Below, piece by piece: positions 48,498 through 57,502 of a stretch of 64,000 nt of DNA. Both the position numbers and the translations under genes were made by a program. This DNA is from Flavobacteriales bacterium (lineage in GTDB: Bacteria > Bacteroidota > Bacteroidia > Flavobacteriales > UBA1820), in assembly GCA_003150615.1 (NCBI GenBank), contig QALN01000005.1, positions 31,424 to 95,423 on the forward strand, read 5' to 3'. Below the pieces are notes generated by a model. It was given only the letters and a program-made list of their open reading frames with translations, did no database searches and had not been told where the DNA came from. Each line of letters starts with the position of its first letter. Within the stretch, counting starts at the first letter, position 1.

Positions 48498-50114
48498 TTA
48501 TTGTTGTTTTTTACTATATTTTCTAAATGCTGAAACTGTTTGATACATTCCATAGGCTATAAAAATTTTAGCTATTAAAAATAATGTTTCACCAATGGCA
48601 TTTAATTCAACATCATTTAGTTTTGTTCTAAAATTTAAAACATTTAAAACGTCTAGATATTTTTTCCATATTTCTCCAAAACCGTAGAAATTTAGTCCTA
48701 ATTCAAATATTTGTTTTTCCGTGCCGAAATAATTTATTAGCCAGAAAAATATTGCTGCAGATATCATTGTAAAGTATATGCCGCGCAAAAAGTTTGTACC
48801 ATATGTATTGGAATATTTTTGAAAAAAAAGAATTATTTGATCGGTGAAGGATATATTACCTTCTTTCCTGTAAAGTTCTAGTTCCAAATATTTATATCTT
48901 AATCCATCAATGATATTGTTGTTTTTGTAGGCACTATCTTTTAAAATCCTTGCTGTTTTTCTGTTTGTAATATTTCTTATATCTATATATGTGTTTTCTA
49001 GTTCTACAATCCCAATATTCATTACATTTTCTAGTGTTATGTTACTGATGCTATTACTCTGAAAAAAAAGAATGCCTCTATTATATATTGATGTCATATT
49101 GCAAGTGGTGATATAGCTGTTAGATAAGTGTAAAACTCCATTGTTTAGGATTGTGACATAATTGGCTTGTAATGAAGTTATATTGTGATTTTCAATATGA
49201 ATTCTATTGTAAATGTATGCAAAAGATAGAGATAGGTGATTGATACGTGGTTTTAGCGCAGAAGATGTATCACTATAGTAATGCAGTATAAATTCGTTTT
49301 CAAAGACCGATCGATTGAAAAAGATGCCATGGTTTGTGTTATTGTTCGTTAAAAAAATAGAATCTTTAAATGAACAATAATAAAACCAGCAATCACATGG
49401 CCATTTAATGTCTATTAAAAGTAATATGCCATCAAATGAAGAATGATTGAAATTTATATGCGGTTGTTTCGAAGTGCTATTTCGATTTTCAATAAAAAAA
49501 TGAACTTTATTGAATGTTACGTCGCTTTTATATTGATTTTTAAAAAATGAAAATTCTATTCCACTTATTGATGAATGGCTAAAACTAACTGTACCATGAA
49601 ATGTTGAAAATGAAATCCCAGATATGTTTAATTTGCTATCTTGAATGATTAGGTTTCCAATAAATTCACAATTATCCCAAGTTCCTCTGTTGAATTTTGA
49701 TTTAATAATTATGACGTCTTTATGAAATTTAGTTTGTTGAAAGAATCCATTATTAATAATACAATCATAAAATCTTATGTTTTCTAATACTTCCTGATGG
49801 AATATGGTTTTATTGTTATAATGTTTATTGCTCTTACAAATACAATCAATTTTTCCAGCAATATCATGTAGGCTCATTGAAGAGCAATTATTGATTTCAG
49901 ATGTGCTAATTATGCATTTTGTGAAATTAATTGTGTGTAAGATGGGTGGGTGACCAGGTATGTTTGCTCCGGCAATACTTTGTTCTTCAAATTGGTAATT
50001 TATCCAACGTACAATTTTATCAGGGGTGTTTAATATATAATATCCATCATTATTTTGATCGATATCACTTATATCAGTATCAGTTCGAGGAATTTGAAAT
50101 GTATTTTTTCCCAT
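48498..50114 (-). CDS. Beta-helix/pentapeptide-like protein with C-terminal membrane domain (cargo)
   Basis: 538 residues, strongly AT-rich coding unlike the neighbouring chromosome. Residues about 100-400 are a run of short repeated strands with the A(D/N)LXX-like rhythm of right-handed beta-helix or pentapeptide proteins (FHKDVIIIKSKFNRGTWDNC, LNISGISFSTFHGTVSFSHS, INHLSLSFAYIYNRIHIENH). The C-terminal third has two or three hydrophobic helices (FLRGIYFTMISAAIFFWLIN, IGETLFLIAKIFIAYGMYQT), resembling proteins that join such repeats to a two-helix channel-like domain. Function unknown; as the cargo gene nearest the attachment site it is a candidate superinfection-exclusion or abortive-infection protein. 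Confidence 0.75.
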   Translation of the reverse strand: MGKNTFQIPRTDTDISDIDQNNDGYYILNTPDKIVRWINYQFEEQSIAGANIPGHPPILHTINFTKCIISTSEINNCSSMSLHDIAGKIDCICKSNKHYNNKTIFHQEVLENIRFYDCIINNGFFQQTKFHKDVIIIKSKFNRGTWDNCEFIGNLIIQDSKLNISGISFSTFHGTVSFSHSSISGIEFSFFKNQYKSDVTFNKVHFFIENRNSTSKQPHINFNHSSFDGILLLIDIKWPCDCWFYYCSFKDSIFLTNNNTNHGIFFNRSVFENEFILHYYSDTSSALKPRINHLSLSFAYIYNRIHIENHNITSLQANYVTILNNGVLHLSNSYITTCNMTSIYNRGILFFQSNSISNITLENVMNIGIVELENTYIDIRNITNRKTARILKDSAYKNNNIIDGLRYKYLELELYRKEGNISFTDQIILFFQKYSNTYGTNFLRGIYFTMISAAIFFWLINYFGTEKQIFELGLNFYGFGEIWKKYLDVLNVLNFRTKLNDVELNAIGETLFLIAKIFIAYGMYQTVSAFRKYSKKQQ

Positions 50115-50187
50115 ATAACTTCACCAAGTTTCATGCGGTATTTAAGTTTAATGTTTGAGGCTAGTTTTTGAATTTTAATCTTGGTGT

Positions 50188-50526
50188 TTATTCGTTACAG
50201 GGTAGTTTTATTGGTATGGAAAATTTAATGTTTGAGATTGAAGAATTTTCTCCACTATTTTTTTTATCAAATCCTATTCCAACTGAATTAAACATTACAC
50301 CGATTCCTGTCTTTTTTTCATTATTTGAGATTTCTGTTAATCCAAGTTCAAAATCAACTTTTTGAACGGCAAATTCTCTACCTTCACGGCTGGTATAGAT
50401 AGCGGTATCTGTGCCATAATCCTTAGGATTAATAATGGCGCCATGATTTTTAGTTGCATCTTGAGCTAAAACAACTCCTTTTACTATTTGGCAAAGAGTT
50501 TCTTTTATAAATTCATCAAGTTCCAT
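50188..50526 (-). CDS. Small Trypco2-like protein (cargo)
   Basis: 112 residues, no signal peptide. The layout recalls the 'trypsin co-occurring' Trypco2 domain: an N-terminal helix (MELDEFIKETLCQIVKGVVL), a central strand (FAVQKVDFELGLTE), a glycine-rich GIGVMFNSVGIGF turn and a closing strand SISNIKFSIPIKLP. In other bacteria these domains occur in conflict or defence gene neighbourhoods, often beside trypsin-like proteases or membrane proteins. It lies between the beta-helix membrane protein and the DUF4468 gene and is AT-rich like both. The family call is by resemblance. Confidence 0.6.
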   Translation of the reverse strand: MELDEFIKETLCQIVKGVVLAQDATKNHGAIINPKDYGTDTAIYTSREGREFAVQKVDFELGLTEISNNEKKTGIGVMFNSVGIGFDKKNSGENSSISNIKFSIPIKLPCNE

Positions 50527-50561
50527 ATGTTATTTTTTTTCTTTTATTAAAAATTGTTTTT

Positions 50562-51188
50562 TTACCAATCTTCTTCCTCAGATGGGGCTGGATTATTCAT
50601 GCCATCTTTTATCAATGGGATAAGATTTTGAACATATTCGTCTATTTGTATTTTGATATCTGCCCAAACTTTGTTTCGCCATTTTATTGTCGCTTTCGCT
50701 CTGTCAATGTATGGAGCTTCTTCTTCGGTTGTTATTAATCCGAAACGCATTGCTGCAAGTTGTTTTTCGCTTGCTACGGGAGTAGCTACATAAGTAGTTC
50801 CTATTCTTGTTGCGCCAGGTAAATTTAATTGGGTTGGTTTGTGTCTAAAATTAGATAACGTATATTTATATCGGCCGTCTTTGACTGTAATATTCAATTC
50901 ATAGGAAATGTATCCTTTTGTGTTAGCTGACCCAGAAAAGATACGAGGATTATATTCCATGAGTGGTTTTACCATAATATATCCTCCATCGCGGTTTTCA
51001 TCACGTAATACTTCATCAGAATCAACAAACGCACTTGCCATCCAAAGTTTTGCGCGGTTGTAAAGTTCTTCTTTTGAAACACCTTCCGCTTGTACTACTT
51101 CTGAATATGTAAGTGGGGAAACTTCTTGAGCTTTGAGTGAATGGGTAATCAGTTCAAAGATTATCAATAAGAGTAGTATTTTTTTCAT
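50562..51188 (-). CDS. Exported DUF4468-like protein (cargo)
   Basis: 208 residues with a signal peptide (ILLLLIIFELITHSLKAQ). The next segment (YSEVVQAEGVSKEELYNRAK, then LWMASAFVDSDEVL and GYISYELNITVKDGRYKYTL) matches the DUF4468/TBP-like-fold family that is common in Bacteroidota periplasmic proteins. The C-terminus is charged (KDGMNNPAPSEEEDW). It is upstream of the Trypco2-like and beta-helix genes on the same strand, so the three may form one cargo transcript. Function unknown. Confidence 0.75.
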   Translation of the reverse strand: MKKILLLLIIFELITHSLKAQEVSPLTYSEVVQAEGVSKEELYNRAKLWMASAFVDSDEVLRDENRDGGYIMVKPLMEYNPRIFSGSANTKGYISYELNITVKDGRYKYTLSNFRHKPTQLNLPGATRIGTTYVATPVASEKQLAAMRFGLITTEEEAPYIDRAKATIKWRNKVWADIKIQIDEYVQNLIPLIKDGMNNPAPSEEEDW

Positions 51189-51266
51189 AGTGCCTGTATT
51201 GATATTTTTTTATTGTGGTTTAACTAATTTATCATTACTTATAAATTTTAACCTTTAAGAAGCCTA

Positions 51267-51698
51267 TTACCCGGCCATGGCAGAAGTGGTATCTTTCGCA
51301 CCATCGGCAGCACGTTGTTTTAAAAGCTCTTTAATCTGTCCGTCCTTTATCTCTATTTGAGCCTGTAACATTTTTACTTGAGCCTCCAGCATTGATATGA
51401 TCCTTTCTTTCTCGTTTATCAAAGCCGATGAACCGGAATCCTCCGGTGCGCTGGAGTTTCCTTTCAGCATTTCGCCTTCGCCAGTTAATAACCATTCGGG
51501 ATTTATTGCTGAATATTTATTTAGTAGCTTTACTACAACATCTAAACTGGCTTTATTTTTGTTTTTATCAATATTGTTTAAAACAGCTTCAGAAACACCG
51601 CTCTCTTGAGCTATTCTATAGCGTGTTTTACCTAAAAATTCTATCATTATGGAAATCCTGTTGTTTATACTGTAACTTTCTTTATTATTTTCTTGCAT
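51267..51698 (-). CDS. Phage-type HTH repressor with leucine-zipper tail
   Basis: 143 residues. The Xre-like helix-turn-helix (KTRYRIAQESGVSEAVLNNI, then DVVVKLLNKYSAINPEWLLT) is typical of Bacteroidota prophage repressors with the INPEWLLTGEGEML signature. It is followed by a linker and a coiled coil (MLEAQVKMLQAQIEIKDGQI) for oligomerisation. It is divergent from the early operon, with repeated sequences in the shared control region. There is no LexA-like protease domain, so induction would need another route. Confidence 0.88.
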   Translation of the reverse strand: MQENNKESYSINNRISIMIEFLGKTRYRIAQESGVSEAVLNNIDKNKNKASLDVVVKLLNKYSAINPEWLLTGEGEMLKGNSSAPEDSGSSALINEKERIISMLEAQVKMLQAQIEIKDGQIKELLKQRAADGAKDTTSAMAG

Positions 51699-51763
51699 TA
51701 CTCAATATTTATTTAGTATATTTGCAGTGGATATAAATTCAGTATATAACCATTGTAAATATA
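51693..51763. promoter_or_regulatory. Divergent early promoter/operator region
   Basis: Rightward: TTG (51693-51695), 21 bases, TATATTTG (51717-51724), 40-odd bases before the first early gene. Leftward: TATATTTA on the minus strand (51763-51756), a near-match. Direct repeats TTTAGTATAT (51712-51721) and TTCAGTATAT (51738-51747) are 26 bases apart; the first covers the rightward -7 box, as expected for a repressor operator. Confidence 0.6.
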
Positions 51764-51771
51764 TGTAAAAA

Positions 51772-51981
51772 ATGGATGCTAAAATCTTACAACCTAAAAA
51801 AATCATAGCATGGGCGGACACCCTACGCAGTATGCTGCCTGGCAGGGAATATCTTCTGGAGGCCTCTTATAAGGATACGGGTTCGATTCGTTCCAAGGCT
51901 TCACAACTCCGCTCAGAAGGAATGGCTTTTACTGTCCGCAAAGTAGACGAAAACATAACATCAGTGAAACGAATAAAATAA
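51772..51981 (+). CDS. Small early-region protein, unknown
   Basis: 69 residues, first gene of the rightward early operon. It has a basic, helical character (KKIIAWADTLRSMLPGREYL, then GSIRSKASQLRSEGMAFTVR). Not recognised; genes of this size at this place in Bacteroidota prophages are usually regulatory or replication accessory proteins. Composition is closer to the chromosome than the leftward cargo. Confidence 0.6.
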   Translation: MDAKILQPKKIIAWADTLRSMLPGREYLLEASYKDTGSIRSKASQLRSEGMAFTVRKVDENITSVKRIK

Positions 51982-51987
51982 AACACC

Positions 51988-52209
51988 ATGAAAAAAGCAG
52001 AAAGACAATATCAGGAAAACGCACAGGCTGCAATGCGTGGGACTATATCCGATGACCTCAATCCCAACTACATCTTCAGTACCATGCCGAACGAATTAAT
52101 AGTAAAAGTTTTGTCCGGCGAAGTCGATATAAAATATATAGCCCGTAAAGAACTTTCCAATAGGGGGTACGATGCTCAAGGCCATTATATAGGTTTTAAC
52201 ATAAAATAA
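51988..52209 (+). CDS. Small early-region protein, unknown
   Basis: 73 residues starting MKKAERQYQENAQAAMRGTI. The C-terminal half (LSGEVDIKYIARKELSNRGY) recalls short prophage and plasmid proteins of Bacteroidota. It is 6 bases after the preceding stop and 6 bases before the next start, so it is clearly in the operon. Function unknown. Confidence 0.65.
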   Translation: MKKAERQYQENAQAAMRGTISDDLNPNYIFSTMPNELIVKVLSGEVDIKYIARKELSNRGYDAQGHYIGFNIK

Positions 52210-52215
52210 AATATT

Positions 52216-52548
52216 ATGGAACCGCAAGAATTCAAAATATACAAAGACGATACTCCGGCAAAGAAAGTGTACATATCGGGCAAGATAACCGGGCAAACGG
52301 ATGAGTTTGTTGCCGCCAAGTTCAGCGAAGCCGAACGTTACATTTCCGCGTTCAAAATGCAGCCTGTAAGTCCCCTTAAAAACGGTCTGCCGAAAGACGC
52401 TTCATACAAAGAACACATGCGTCGGGATCTGCAGATGTTATCCGAGTGTCAGACCATACTTATGCTTCCGGACTGGAAAAGCAGTCCCGGAGCGTGCGAA
52501 GAGCTGCAGTACGCCTATACCAACGGCATAGAAATACTTTTCCTATGA
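52216..52548 (+). CDS. DUF4406 protein (nucleoside 2-deoxyribosyltransferase-like)
   Basis: 110 residues. The start KKVYISGKITGQTDEFVAAK and the later RRDLQMLSECQTILMLPDWK with SPGACEELQYAYTNGIEILF match DUF4406, a Rossmann-like fold related to nucleoside deoxyribosyltransferases and common in phages. It may act on nucleotides, but the catalytic residues were not checked. Its stop overlaps the next start by 4 bases. Confidence 0.85.
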   Translation: MEPQEFKIYKDDTPAKKVYISGKITGQTDEFVAAKFSEAERYISAFKMQPVSPLKNGLPKDASYKEHMRRDLQMLSECQTILMLPDWKSSPGACEELQYAYTNGIEILFL

Positions 52549-52799
52549 CGCGCCGTTATCCCTATATAGAAAAAGGTTCGGCGGAGTACTACCGATATCG
52601 TGCCGTGGTGATAAACACACTTCGTCTGCAGGCAATTTCCGAAAACCTACTCGAGATAGAGGATCTTGCCGGTGCATTGTCGGAAATACGCCTCCACCTC
52701 CCTCACGTACTTGAGCCCATGAAGCTCTCCGATGATGAAACTTCGCAACTCCTTTTGGAGGTTCACAAGACCTTGCTCGAACACTACTCTAAACACTGA
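52545..52799 (+). CDS. Small early-region protein, unknown
   Basis: 84 residues from the ATGA overlap at 52545 (MTRRYPYIEKGSAEYYRYRA). Helical, with ENLLEIEDLAGALSEIRLHL. A longer in-frame start at 52446 would read through the DUF4406 gene and is rejected. Not recognised. Confidence 0.65.
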   Translation: MTRRYPYIEKGSAEYYRYRAVVINTLRLQAISENLLEIEDLAGALSEIRLHLPHVLEPMKLSDDETSQLLLEVHKTLLEHYSKH

Positions 52800-52806
52800 T
52801 ACAGAT

Positions 52807-53085
52807 ATGGACCTGTCACACTACTTGCTCAACGACTTTTCCGAATACGAAACTCTGAAGGAAAAATACGGAGAGGCTTTGGTAAATGATTTCGTTGACA
52901 GGATGCATACCGCTCTGGCGTCTCTTAAGCCCGGGCATATGTTCAATATAACCACTCAGCCCGATGGGACTGTCCGTCCCGAATCTCACCTTGAGATACT
53001 CGTGAAGATATGCTGTATGTGGATACACGGAAACAGAGAATATGAATTGTCAAATGACTGTAATCGAATTCGAAGAATGCCATGA
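52807..53085 (+). CDS. Small early-region protein, unknown
   Basis: 92 residues from 52807 (MDLSHYLLNDFSEYETLKEK), 7 bases after the previous stop. It contains a GHMFNITTQPDGTVRPESHL stretch and ends at an ATGA overlap with the next gene. Not recognised. Confidence 0.6.
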   Translation: MDLSHYLLNDFSEYETLKEKYGEALVNDFVDRMHTALASLKPGHMFNITTQPDGTVRPESHLEILVKICCMWIHGNREYELSNDCNRIRRMP

Positions 53086-53474
53086 ATAACGGACGCTGGA
53101 CCCGGCAACAGGTTGAATACTTGTTGGAGCATATGAACGTTACCCCTGTTCGCGTTATAGCCGAACATCTCGGCAAGACACCGCGAGCTGTAAAATTATA
53201 CATGTTCCGAAATCGCATATCGCCTCCCTCTCCGGGAAAAAATCTCATACAGGAGCTGTTGTCTTTGAAGTTCGTAAGACCGGAATACTTCGCTCCGAAC
53301 AAGGATTTTTACCGGCTCACGGGCATTTCGCAAATGCGCTGGTGGAGGCTGTACAGAGGACGTGCCATGCCAACTAAAAAAGAATATTATACACTGGCCA
53401 AGCACTTTAACGTAACGCTCGAAGAAGCACTGGAGCTAAGGCAACTCGACCTTTTTAACGATCAGGAAAAATGA
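53082..53474 (+). CDS. Small DNA-binding protein of the early operon
   Basis: 130 residues. The N-terminus is a SANT/Myb-like or HTH element (GRWTRQQVEYLLEHMNVTPV, RVIAEHLGKTPRAVKLYMFR). A second helical part (FYRLTGISQMRWWRLYRGRA, PTKKEYYTLAKHFNVTLEEA) looks like a Cro/Xre-type HTH. It overlaps both neighbours by 4 bases, so it is translationally coupled to the primase-helicase. It may be a regulator or a replication initiator for the iteron region. Confidence 0.7.
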   Translation: MNNGRWTRQQVEYLLEHMNVTPVRVIAEHLGKTPRAVKLYMFRNRISPPSPGKNLIQELLSLKFVRPEYFAPNKDFYRLTGISQMRWWRLYRGRAMPTKKEYYTLAKHFNVTLEEALELRQLDLFNDQEK

Positions 53475-56400
53475 TAGACGCTCAAATTATAGTCGACATA
53501 AAAAACAAACTCGACATCGTCGAAGTAATAGGGGAGTTCATAACGCTCCGCCGTGCCGGGGCAAATTATGTGGGCGTGTGCCCTTTCCATAACGACAGCC
53601 ATCCCTCGTTCACCGTGAGCCCTGTCCGGCAGACGTACAAGTGTTTCCCTTGTGGAGCCGGAGGCGATGTCATCGAATTTGTGAAAGAGTATAACCGCAT
53701 CGAATTTTATGAAGCCTTGCGATGGTGTGCTGCCAAAGCCGGAGTCGAGCTCGAAGACAAGGAACTTACACCTGAGCAGCTCCGCCGTATTCAGCATCGG
53801 GAAACATTAAAGCAAGCAATATCTGCCGCTTCGGATTTCTATCGTGCCCATCTGCCGGAGGCATCCGGATATCTTTCCGCCCGCGGACTCGACATTGGCG
53901 CGGATGTGGTTAAAACTTTCAGGATAGGTTATGCGCCTGCAGGCAATATCCTTCTAAAGGAACTCACGGCTTCCGGTTATACGCTCGATGCGCTCATGGC
54001 GGTAAATGTCACGTCTCGTGGCGAACGCGGTCCGTACGATGTTTTTCGAGACCGCATAATGTTCCCGTTCCTCGACCTCTCCGGCAACGTGATAGGGTTC
54101 TCTGGTAGGTATGTAACCCCTGTGAAAACTGCCGGAAAATACGTGAATACCTCTGAAACCGAACTATTCACCAAAGGCCATGCCATATTCGGCCTGTACC
54201 AGGCCAAACGAGCCATAGCCAATGCCGACAACGCTTACCTGTGCGAAGGTCAGTTCGATGTCGTCAGTCTCCATGCGGTCGGTGTCGAGAATGTTATCGC
54301 AGGGTCTGGCACGGCCCTTACGGAAGAACAAATTAAAACCCTTCTTCGTTTCACATCGAACATAACACTCATGTACGATGGTGACCGCGCCGGCGGCGAA
54401 GCAGCGTATAAAAATACCGACAATGTCCTTTCGTACGGCCTTAAGACACGGTATGTTATATTGCCGGCAGGAAAAGACCCTGACGATATAGCCCGCGAAA
54501 ACAAAGCCGACACCTTTGCATGGCTCAATAAGCATACGGTAAGCCTCGTTAAATACTTTACCACGGTATTCGATGCCGAATTCTCCGAGGCCACCCGTAA
54601 ATCCGCCCTTTTGAAAAAGATATCAGCGCTTGTCGCAAAAGTCAATGACAGTCCTTTGCGTGCGACATATATCCGCGAATTGTCCGAAGCGTTCGGGTTC
54701 GGACAGGATGTATCCGAGGTAAGGAAGATCGTGCAGACTTACCGCCGTTCGGTAGATAAGAAGGCGGTATCATCTCCTGGAATATACGGACTCGACGAAC
54801 TGTCGAATACCATAGGCGATGAAGACGCTTGCCAAATAACAGGTGACTTTGATACATTCATTGCCGGATATGGTTCTTCGCCCATAATTTTCATACAGGG
54901 TATCCCGTCAAAAGGGCAGATACAGGAATTATATTCCAAGGCGAAACAATTCTATACTGAAGACAGCCTGACAGTCAAAAAAGGAATTGAATCGCCGCTG
55001 CTTCATGCCCTGTCGGAACTCTTTAAAAACGGCATAACGGATATTGTATGTCTTTCCGAAGGACGAGAATACAAGTTTGTAGAAGCCTGCCTCACTGCAT
55101 ATCACAATTTCTTTTTTGAGGAAGAGCCTGCAGATAAAAGTTCTTTTGTCGACCGCTGCCTTGAACTCATAAGTTATTCCACGCCTACCGACCAGAAAGT
55201 TAACGCGCCTAAATACCAGGAACTACTTCAGATTAAAAGTAGAGCCTATAATGATATTCTGGGCATTCATCTTTCCAACAGGAAGAGTAAACGGTATATC
55301 GCCTCGCAACGTTCGGAGGTGGGGGAATACGATGCTTTTGATCCGGACGATGAGAACCGTCCTAACAAATACGTATTCGAGAATCCCGAATATAGGGAAA
55401 TGTACGAGCGGCACGGATTCTTTCCTCGCCTCAATAAAGACGGCGAGCCTGTTTGTTACATGTTCAAAACGGAAAAAGGTGGTGGTCATGTGCAGGTGGG
55501 TGATTTCTTCATGCAACCCTTGCTTCATATCAACGACCCCGACCCCATGTACAACAAGCGTGTTTTCAAGATAAACCGCCGTTACTATAAAAAACCGCTT
55601 TTCCTCGATGTAAAATCGGTCGATTATCTGAAAAAATCTACCATCGAACCGGTACTAGTAAATCTTGAAGCTGTCAACTTCACAAATGGCACGGAGGCTC
55701 AATGGGCGGAAATAAGAACCTACCTTTCCCGTCACTTCATAACATGTACCGAATTATCTACCTATGGTAACCAACAACAGGATGGTGATGGCCGGCGGGA
55801 ATCGGATAATTTCTTTGCTTTTTCAAATGCCATATTTCATTTCGTTGATGGCGTTCCTCGGATTGATTACGCCAATGAGCTCGGAGTAGTCGAACACAAC
55901 GGCGAGAATTTTTATCTGCCGGCATTCTCCACAATACACGCCGAACGGCGTGGCAACAGCGATGCTTATGAAAATATACGACCATTGTTTTATAAGGATA
56001 TACCTATTGAAAAACAATGTTCATTCGAACATTGGGCTCAGCTTATGGATTCTGTTTACAAGATAAATGACAACGGTAAGTGGGCTACTCTCTATTCAAT
56101 CATGTGCGCCTTCAGAAGTAATATACACTGTATAGACCGTCTTTTCACAGCCCTGTTCTTTATGGGGCCTACGTCTTCTGGTAAAACCCAGATAGCAATA
56201 TCGGTTCGTAGCCTGTATATATCGAGGGATGTATCCGCCTTTAACCTTAATAGCGGTACTGATGCCGCAATGTACACGCTTATGTCCGCTTTCAGGGATG
56301 TGCCTGTTGTCCTCGACGAGTATAACAATAAAGATATCTCGGATGGCAAATTCCAGGCACTTAAATCAATAACCTACGATGGCGACGGCCGTCAGAAGCG

Positions 56401-57406
56401 AAAAGGTACTTCCGGGCGTGAGATAGAGATTGACAAGGTTTATTCGCCGGTAATAATATTAGGACAGGAAACTCCTCAGCGCGACGATAATGCCCTTATG
56501 AACCGTGTAATAGTGTGTGAAGTGCCGAAACCCATAAAAGACAGAACGGAGGAAGAGATAGCTTTGTTTCGCGAGCTTAAGGAAATAGAAGATCATGGAA
56601 AGGTGGGACTGTCGAATGTTTTATTGGAAGTACTGAAACTTCGTCCTATCATTATTAAATATTTTAAGAGTATTCAGCGCGCCTGCATAAAGGAGTTGAC
56701 TATGGAACTGCCTAATGGAGGAGGAGATATGGTGAGGATAATGAACACGGTATCTCTCTTCCTTGCCATGAATAAACTCATCGAAGAGCATACTTCGCTC
56801 AAGCTGCCTTTCACCTATGCCGAATTTTTCGAGATAGCAAAGAAAAAAGTCATACAACAGACAGAGATGATTTCCCGTAGTGACAAACTCTCACAATTCT
56901 TCAAGGCCATGGATGTAATGATTTCCCGCAAGGTTATGCGCCCAGGCGAATATTACGATATAGCAATGCCTGAGCGCCTTACCATAAAACTTGGAAAAGG
57001 TCAAACGAAAGAAGTCATTTTATCCGAAGGTAAGCGGGTCTTGTTTCTGCGCATCAGTAACATATTCACTCTCTTTTGTTCTTCGTCCTATAATACGGAA
57101 AGCGTGACTCAGACAACACTTGAGAATAATCTTCGCTCGCATCCGGCTTATATAGGAGCAATAAATGCCAGGCGTTTCCGCTGGAAGGAAGTCGAACAGA
57201 TTCCCGATCCGTCATCGGAAGTAGACAGAATGATGAGTGTTGTCAACGAAAAAGTACAAATGTCTTCCTGCGTCGCTCTAGACTATGATGTTTTCCGGGA
57301 AGTATATGATATTGATTTTGAAACATCAGTTAATTCTTTATCTGAAGGGAAAACAAGTCTGAACTCGGAATCGGGAACTGCAAAAGAAGATGAATTACCG
57401 TTTTAA
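53471..57406 (+). CDS. Primase-helicase fusion (DnaG-like primase with AAA+ helicase)
   Basis: 1,311 residues. An N-terminal CHC2-type zinc finger (Cys37, His40, Cys58, Cys61 in CPFHND...KCFPCGAGG) and a DnaG core (LDLSGNVIGFSGRYV) lead to a TOPRIM domain with Glu259 (YLCEGQFDVV) and Asp303/Asp305 (LMYDGDRAGG). A long central region without clear homology follows. The C-terminal AAA+ motor has Walker A GPTSSGKT (899-906), Walker B VVLDEY (946-951), a sensor-like VIILGQE and an arginine in MNRVI. It would prime and unwind the element's DNA. The length far exceeds DnaG (about 600-700). It is the last gene of the early operon. Confidence 0.9.
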   Translation: MIDAQIIVDIKNKLDIVEVIGEFITLRRAGANYVGVCPFHNDSHPSFTVSPVRQTYKCFPCGAGGDVIEFVKEYNRIEFYEALRWCAAKAGVELEDKELTPEQLRRIQHRETLKQAISAASDFYRAHLPEASGYLSARGLDIGADVVKTFRIGYAPAGNILLKELTASGYTLDALMAVNVTSRGERGPYDVFRDRIMFPFLDLSGNVIGFSGRYVTPVKTAGKYVNTSETELFTKGHAIFGLYQAKRAIANADNAYLCEGQFDVVSLHAVGVENVIAGSGTALTEEQIKTLLRFTSNITLMYDGDRAGGEAAYKNTDNVLSYGLKTRYVILPAGKDPDDIARENKADTFAWLNKHTVSLVKYFTTVFDAEFSEATRKSALLKKISALVAKVNDSPLRATYIRELSEAFGFGQDVSEVRKIVQTYRRSVDKKAVSSPGIYGLDELSNTIGDEDACQITGDFDTFIAGYGSSPIIFIQGIPSKGQIQELYSKAKQFYTEDSLTVKKGIESPLLHALSELFKNGITDIVCLSEGREYKFVEACLTAYHNFFFEEEPADKSSFVDRCLELISYSTPTDQKVNAPKYQELLQIKSRAYNDILGIHLSNRKSKRYIASQRSEVGEYDAFDPDDENRPNKYVFENPEYREMYERHGFFPRLNKDGEPVCYMFKTEKGGGHVQVGDFFMQPLLHINDPDPMYNKRVFKINRRYYKKPLFLDVKSVDYLKKSTIEPVLVNLEAVNFTNGTEAQWAEIRTYLSRHFITCTELSTYGNQQQDGDGRRESDNFFAFSNAIFHFVDGVPRIDYANELGVVEHNGENFYLPAFSTIHAERRGNSDAYENIRPLFYKDIPIEKQCSFEHWAQLMDSVYKINDNGKWATLYSIMCAFRSNIHCIDRLFTALFFMGPTSSGKTQIAISVRSLYISRDVSAFNLNSGTDAAMYTLMSAFRDVPVVLDEYNNKDISDGKFQALKSITYDGDGRQKRKGTSGREIEIDKVYSPVIILGQETPQRDDNALMNRVIVCEVPKPIKDRTEEEIALFRELKEIEDHGKVGLSNVLLEVLKLRPIIIKYFKSIQRACIKELTMELPNGGGDMVRIMNTVSLFLAMNKLIEEHTSLKLPFTYAEFFEIAKKKVIQQTEMISRSDKLSQFFKAMDVMISRKVMRPGEYYDIAMPERLTIKLGKGQTKEVILSEGKRVLFLRISNIFTLFCSSSYNTESVTQTTLENNLRSHPAYIGAINARRFRWKEVEQIPDPSSEVDRMMSVVNEKVQMSSCVALDYDVFREVYDIDFETSVNSLSEGKTSLNSESGTAKEDELPF

Positions 57407-57502
57407 CAAAAATATTTAATGGTTGGGAGAGCAATAAAAAACAGAAAATAGTAGAGTGTTATGAAAGGTTAGAGAAAACGGGTAATAAAATGCAAATATT
57501 AT

